8,535 nt of DNA from an uncultured Clostridia bacterium (GTDB lineage: Bacteria > Bacillota > Clostridia > Oscillospirales > Oscillospiraceae): assembly GCA_946006895.1 (NCBI GenBank), contig CAMFZO010000047.1, positions 1 through 8,535 on the forward strand. The letters are read 5' to 3'. Below the pieces are notes generated by a model, which worked only from the letters and a program-made list of their open reading frames with translations, did no database searches and was not told the DNA's origin. Positions 6,067-8,535 of this stretch are shown here, piece by piece (positions within the stretch are counted from its first letter, which is position 1; each line of letters opens with the position of its first letter). The position numbers and the translations under genes were made by a program.

Positions 6067-8535
6067 TTATTGGCTGCGATAATTTTTTACAAATTCCTCG
6101 GCGGCGCGGAGGGGGTCCTCCCCGGCAAGCAGCTTCAGCGTCAGGGTGGGCTTCTCCGCCTTCGGCGAGAGGAAGAGGCGTTTTTTGTAGGCATCGGACC
6201 CGCAGACGGCGGCGACGGCCTCAAATGCAAAGGCGGAAAGGGTGAAGATCACTGTCCTGCCCTTTTGGGAAATGTCCGAGATGCCGGCGGCGGCAGCCTT
6301 GGCACGGAGCAGAGCAATGTCGATGAGGTTCAGCGCACCCTTGGGCGGGTCGCCGTAACGGTCAACGATCTCGTCGAGCAGCTCGTCGGCGTCCTCCTGG
6401 GAGCGGATGGCGGCCATGCGGCGGTAAAGGTCCATGCGCTGCTCGCCGGAGTTGACATAATCCTTGTCAATGTTGGCTGTCACGTCCAGATCGGCGGTGC
6501 AGGCCACCTCCTCCACGGGCTTTTCGCCGCGCTCCTCCAAAACCGCCTCCTCCAGCAGCTTCAGATACAGGTCGTAGCCCACGGAGAGCATATGGCCCGA
6601 CTGGGACGCACCCAGCAGCTCCCCTGCGCCGCGAATTTCCAGGTCGCGCATGGCGATCTTGAAGCCGGAGCCAAATTCGGCGTAGTCGCGGATGGCGTTG
6701 AGGCGCTTTTCGGCTACCTCCGTCAGGACCTTGCCCCGGCGGAAGGTCAGATAGGCGTAGGCGTGGCGGCTGCTGCGGCCCACACGCCCGCGGATCTGGT
6801 GGAGCTGGGCCAGGCCCATTTTGTCTGCGTCCTCGATGATGAGGGTGTTGACGTTGGGGATATCGATGCCCGTCTCAATGATGGTGGTGCAGACCAGGAT
6901 CTGCAGCTCTCCGTCCACCATCCGCTGCATCACATCCGACAGCTCCTCCTCGCCCATTTTGCCGTGGGCGATGCCGATCTGGGCATCGGGGAGAGCTTTT
7001 TTGATCCGGGCGGCGCACTGGGTGATGGATTCGACCCGGTTGTGCAGGTAGTAGACCTGACCGCCGCGTTCCAGCTCCCGGCGCATGGCGTCGATGAGCA
7101 CCGGCTCGGCGTATTCCAGCACAAAGGTCTGCACCGGATAGCGATCGTGGGGCGGCTCCTCGATGGTGGACATATCCCGCAGGCCCGACAGGGCCATGTT
7201 CAGCGTCCGGGGGATGGGGGTGGCCGACAGGGTCAGCACGTCCACGCCCTTCGACAGCTCCTTGAGCTTCTCCTTGTGGGTCACGCCGAAGCGCTGCTCC
7301 TCATCGACGATGAGCAGACCCAGGTCCTTGAACGCCACGTCCTTTTGCAGCAGCTTGTGGGTGCCGATAATCAGGTCCAGCGTCCCGGCCCGCAGGTCTG
7401 CCAGAGTTTTGCGGGACTGGGCGGCGGTACAGAAACGGGACAGGACGCCGATGTGCACCGGGAAACCGCGAAAACGGCTGACGGCGGTGGTGTAATGCTG
7501 CTGGGCCAGAACCGTGGTGGGCACCAGGATGGCCACCTGCTTGCCGTCCAGGATAGCCTTCATGGCGGCACGGAGGGCCACCTCCGTCTTGCCGAAGCCC
7601 ACGTCGCCGCAGAGCAGACGGTCCATGGGTCGGGGCGATTCCATGTCGCCCTTGATCTCGTCGATAGAACGAAGCTGGTCGTCCGTCTCGGCGTAGGGGA
7701 AATTCTGCTCAAATTCCGCCTGCCAGGGGGTGTCGGCGGCAAAGGCAAAGCCGGGCAGCCGCATACGTTCGGCGTAGAGCTGGATCAGATCCCCGGCCAG
7801 GTCCTTGGCGGCAGCCTTGGCCCGGGCCTTGGTCTTCTGCCACTGGTCGCCGCCGAGACGGTTGAGCTTGACGGGGGTGTCCTCGCCGCCGCCGATGTAT
7901 TTGCCGATGAGGTCAAGCTGGGTGGCGGGAACATAGAGCACGTCGGAGCCCTGGTAGGCGATCTTCACGTAATCCTTGACCGCGCCGTCGATCTTGATCT
8001 GCTCCATGCAGACGTACCGGCCGATGCCGTGGTATTCGTGGACGATCAGATCTCCCGGCGACAGGTCGGCAAAGGACTCCAATTTCTGGCGGTTTGATGC
8101 TTTTTGACGTTTTTTGCGCGGTTTTTGAGCGCTTTGAGCCAGTAGCTGACCCTCCGTCAGAATGGCGAATTTCAGCTCGGGATATTCCATGCCGTTGGGC
8201 AGAGCGCCGTCGGTGAGCAGGATCTGTCCCGGCTTGGGCAGAGCCGTCAGCGGAAAGGCCAGAAAGGCGGAAAGACCCTTCTCCCGGAGCTGCTGGGCCA
8301 AAATTTCGCCGCGGCGGCGGTTGCCGCAGAGGACCAGGGAGGAAAATTCATGCTTCTGGTAGTGCTCCAGATCGGCCACGGCCACGTCCAGGTTGCCGCC
8401 GTAGCTGGGAAGCTGCTTGGCGGTGACGGAGAGCAGCTCCCTGGGCGGCAGGCTCTGGGGATAGGCCGAGGCCAGGAATGAATCGAGAAAGACCGCGCCG
8501 TGTCCCTGCAGCGTATCGCAGACGCTCTCCCAGTC
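6067..8535 (-). CDS. mfd: Transcription-repair coupling factor Mfd, 5' end outside the window
   Basis: The visible 822 residues are the C-terminal two thirds or more of Mfd, an ATP-driven DNA translocase. Mfd pushes stalled RNA polymerase off lesions and recruits UvrA for transcription-coupled excision repair. The frame stays open to base 8535 (it begins DWESVCDTLQ), so the GTG at 8385 is internal. In visible numbering, the end of the UvrB-like N-terminal region comes first, then the CarD-like RNA-polymerase-interacting domain (about 157-215, LSPGDLIVHEYHGIGRY). The RecG-like motor follows, with Walker A GDVGFGKTE (310-318), DEEQ (411-414), LSATPIPRT (436-444) and RGRVGR (582-587). The TRG hinge contains RDYAEFGSGF and RGAGELLG. 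The C-terminal TRCF domain contains YRRMAAI and RYGDPP. All motifs are intact. It ends 55 bp before a probable terminator. Confidence 0.97.
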   Translation of the reverse strand, partial: DWESVCDTLQGHGAVFLDSFLASAYPQSLPPRELLSVTAKQLPSYGGNLDVAVADLEHYQKHEFSSLVLCGNRRRGEILAQQLREKGLSAFLAFPLTALPKPGQILLTDGALPNGMEYPELKFAILTEGQLLAQSAQKPRKKRQKASNRQKLESFADLSPGDLIVHEYHGIGRYVCMEQIKIDGAVKDYVKIAYQGSDVLYVPATQLDLIGKYIGGGEDTPVKLNRLGGDQWQKTKARAKAAAKDLAGDLIQLYAERMRLPGFAFAADTPWQAEFEQNFPYAETDDQLRSIDEIKGDMESPRPMDRLLCGDVGFGKTEVALRAAMKAILDGKQVAILVPTTVLAQQHYTTAVSRFRGFPVHIGVLSRFCTAAQSRKTLADLRAGTLDLIIGTHKLLQKDVAFKDLGLLIVDEEQRFGVTHKEKLKELSKGVDVLTLSATPIPRTLNMALSGLRDMSTIEEPPHDRYPVQTFVLEYAEPVLIDAMRRELERGGQVYYLHNRVESITQCAARIKKALPDAQIGIAHGKMGEEELSDVMQRMVDGELQILVCTTIIETGIDIPNVNTLIIEDADKMGLAQLHQIRGRVGRSSRHAYAYLTFRRGKVLTEVAEKRLNAIRDYAEFGSGFKIAMRDLEIRGAGELLGASQSGHMLSVGYDLYLKLLEEAVLEERGEKPVEEVACTADLDVTANIDKDYVNSGEQRMDLYRRMAAIRSQEDADELLDEIVDRYGDPPKGALNLIDIALLRAKAAAAGISDISQKGRTVIFTLSAFAFEAVAAVCGSDAYKKRLFLSPKAEKPTLTLKLLAGEDPLRAAEEFVKNYRSQ

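Noticed and set aside
6055..8097. Plus-strand open frame of 680 codons opposite mfd
   Set aside because: It is the antisense of mfd, whose motifs are intact throughout. The plus-strand product has compositional bias only.
6067..8385. mfd starting at GTG 8385 as a shorter, complete gene
   Set aside because: The frame has no stop up to base 8535 and the upstream residues read as continuous protein. Mfd is about 1100-1200 residues, so the start lies outside the window.

Overview
The window looks like chromosomal DNA from a GC-rich member of the Bacillota, most likely a Clostridia gut lineage near Oscillospiraceae. This is inferred from protein character: a SpoVB-type flippase, a VanW-domain cell-wall protein, and a Mfd and Nudix protein of Firmicute type. 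It also fits the AGGAGG-like ribosome binding sites, TTGCAN/TATAAT promoters, and palindrome-rich intergenic spacers. No database search was possible, so the taxonomy is an inference. Every gene that can be supported lies on the minus strand; the long plus-strand reading frames are antisense shadows.

In the direction of transcription (right to left), the window opens inside mfd, the transcription-repair coupling factor. Its N-terminus lies beyond base 8535. The gene ends at 6067 and is followed by a probable terminator (5981-6012). A good sigma-A promoter (5905-5932) then drives a 674-residue membrane-anchored VanW-family protein (3822-5846) with a Thr/Glu/Pro repeat tail. A strong hairpin terminator (3719-3758) closes that unit. 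Next comes a spacer of about 200 bp made of stacked inverted repeats (3493-3689), which leads into a candidate promoter and a terminator-like hairpin that abuts the ribosome binding site of the next operon. That operon holds a PPC/DUF296 protein and a MutT-like Nudix hydrolase, joined by an ATGA overlap. A terminator follows. A SpoVB-type flippase with a TTG start and a hypoxanthine/deoxyinosine DNA glycosylase, 27 bp apart, complete the protein-coding part.

The left 440 bp is an RNA-gene region. A strong sigma-A promoter (305-333) faces leftwards into a truncated copy of the 5' end of tRNA-Ala. About 200 bp of non-coding, foldable sequence follows, and then the intact 5' part of tRNA-Ala(GGC), which runs off the left edge of the window. 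The truncated copy and the tRNA share 24 identical bases.

Three of the six protein genes serve DNA integrity: Mfd in transcription-coupled repair, the Nudix protein probably in nucleotide-pool cleaning, and the glycosylase in removal of deaminated adenine. They occupy separate transcription units, so this is neighbourhood rather than a demonstrated system. I see no defence island, CRISPR array, transposase or phage gene. The most unusual material is in the intergenic spacers, not in the proteins.
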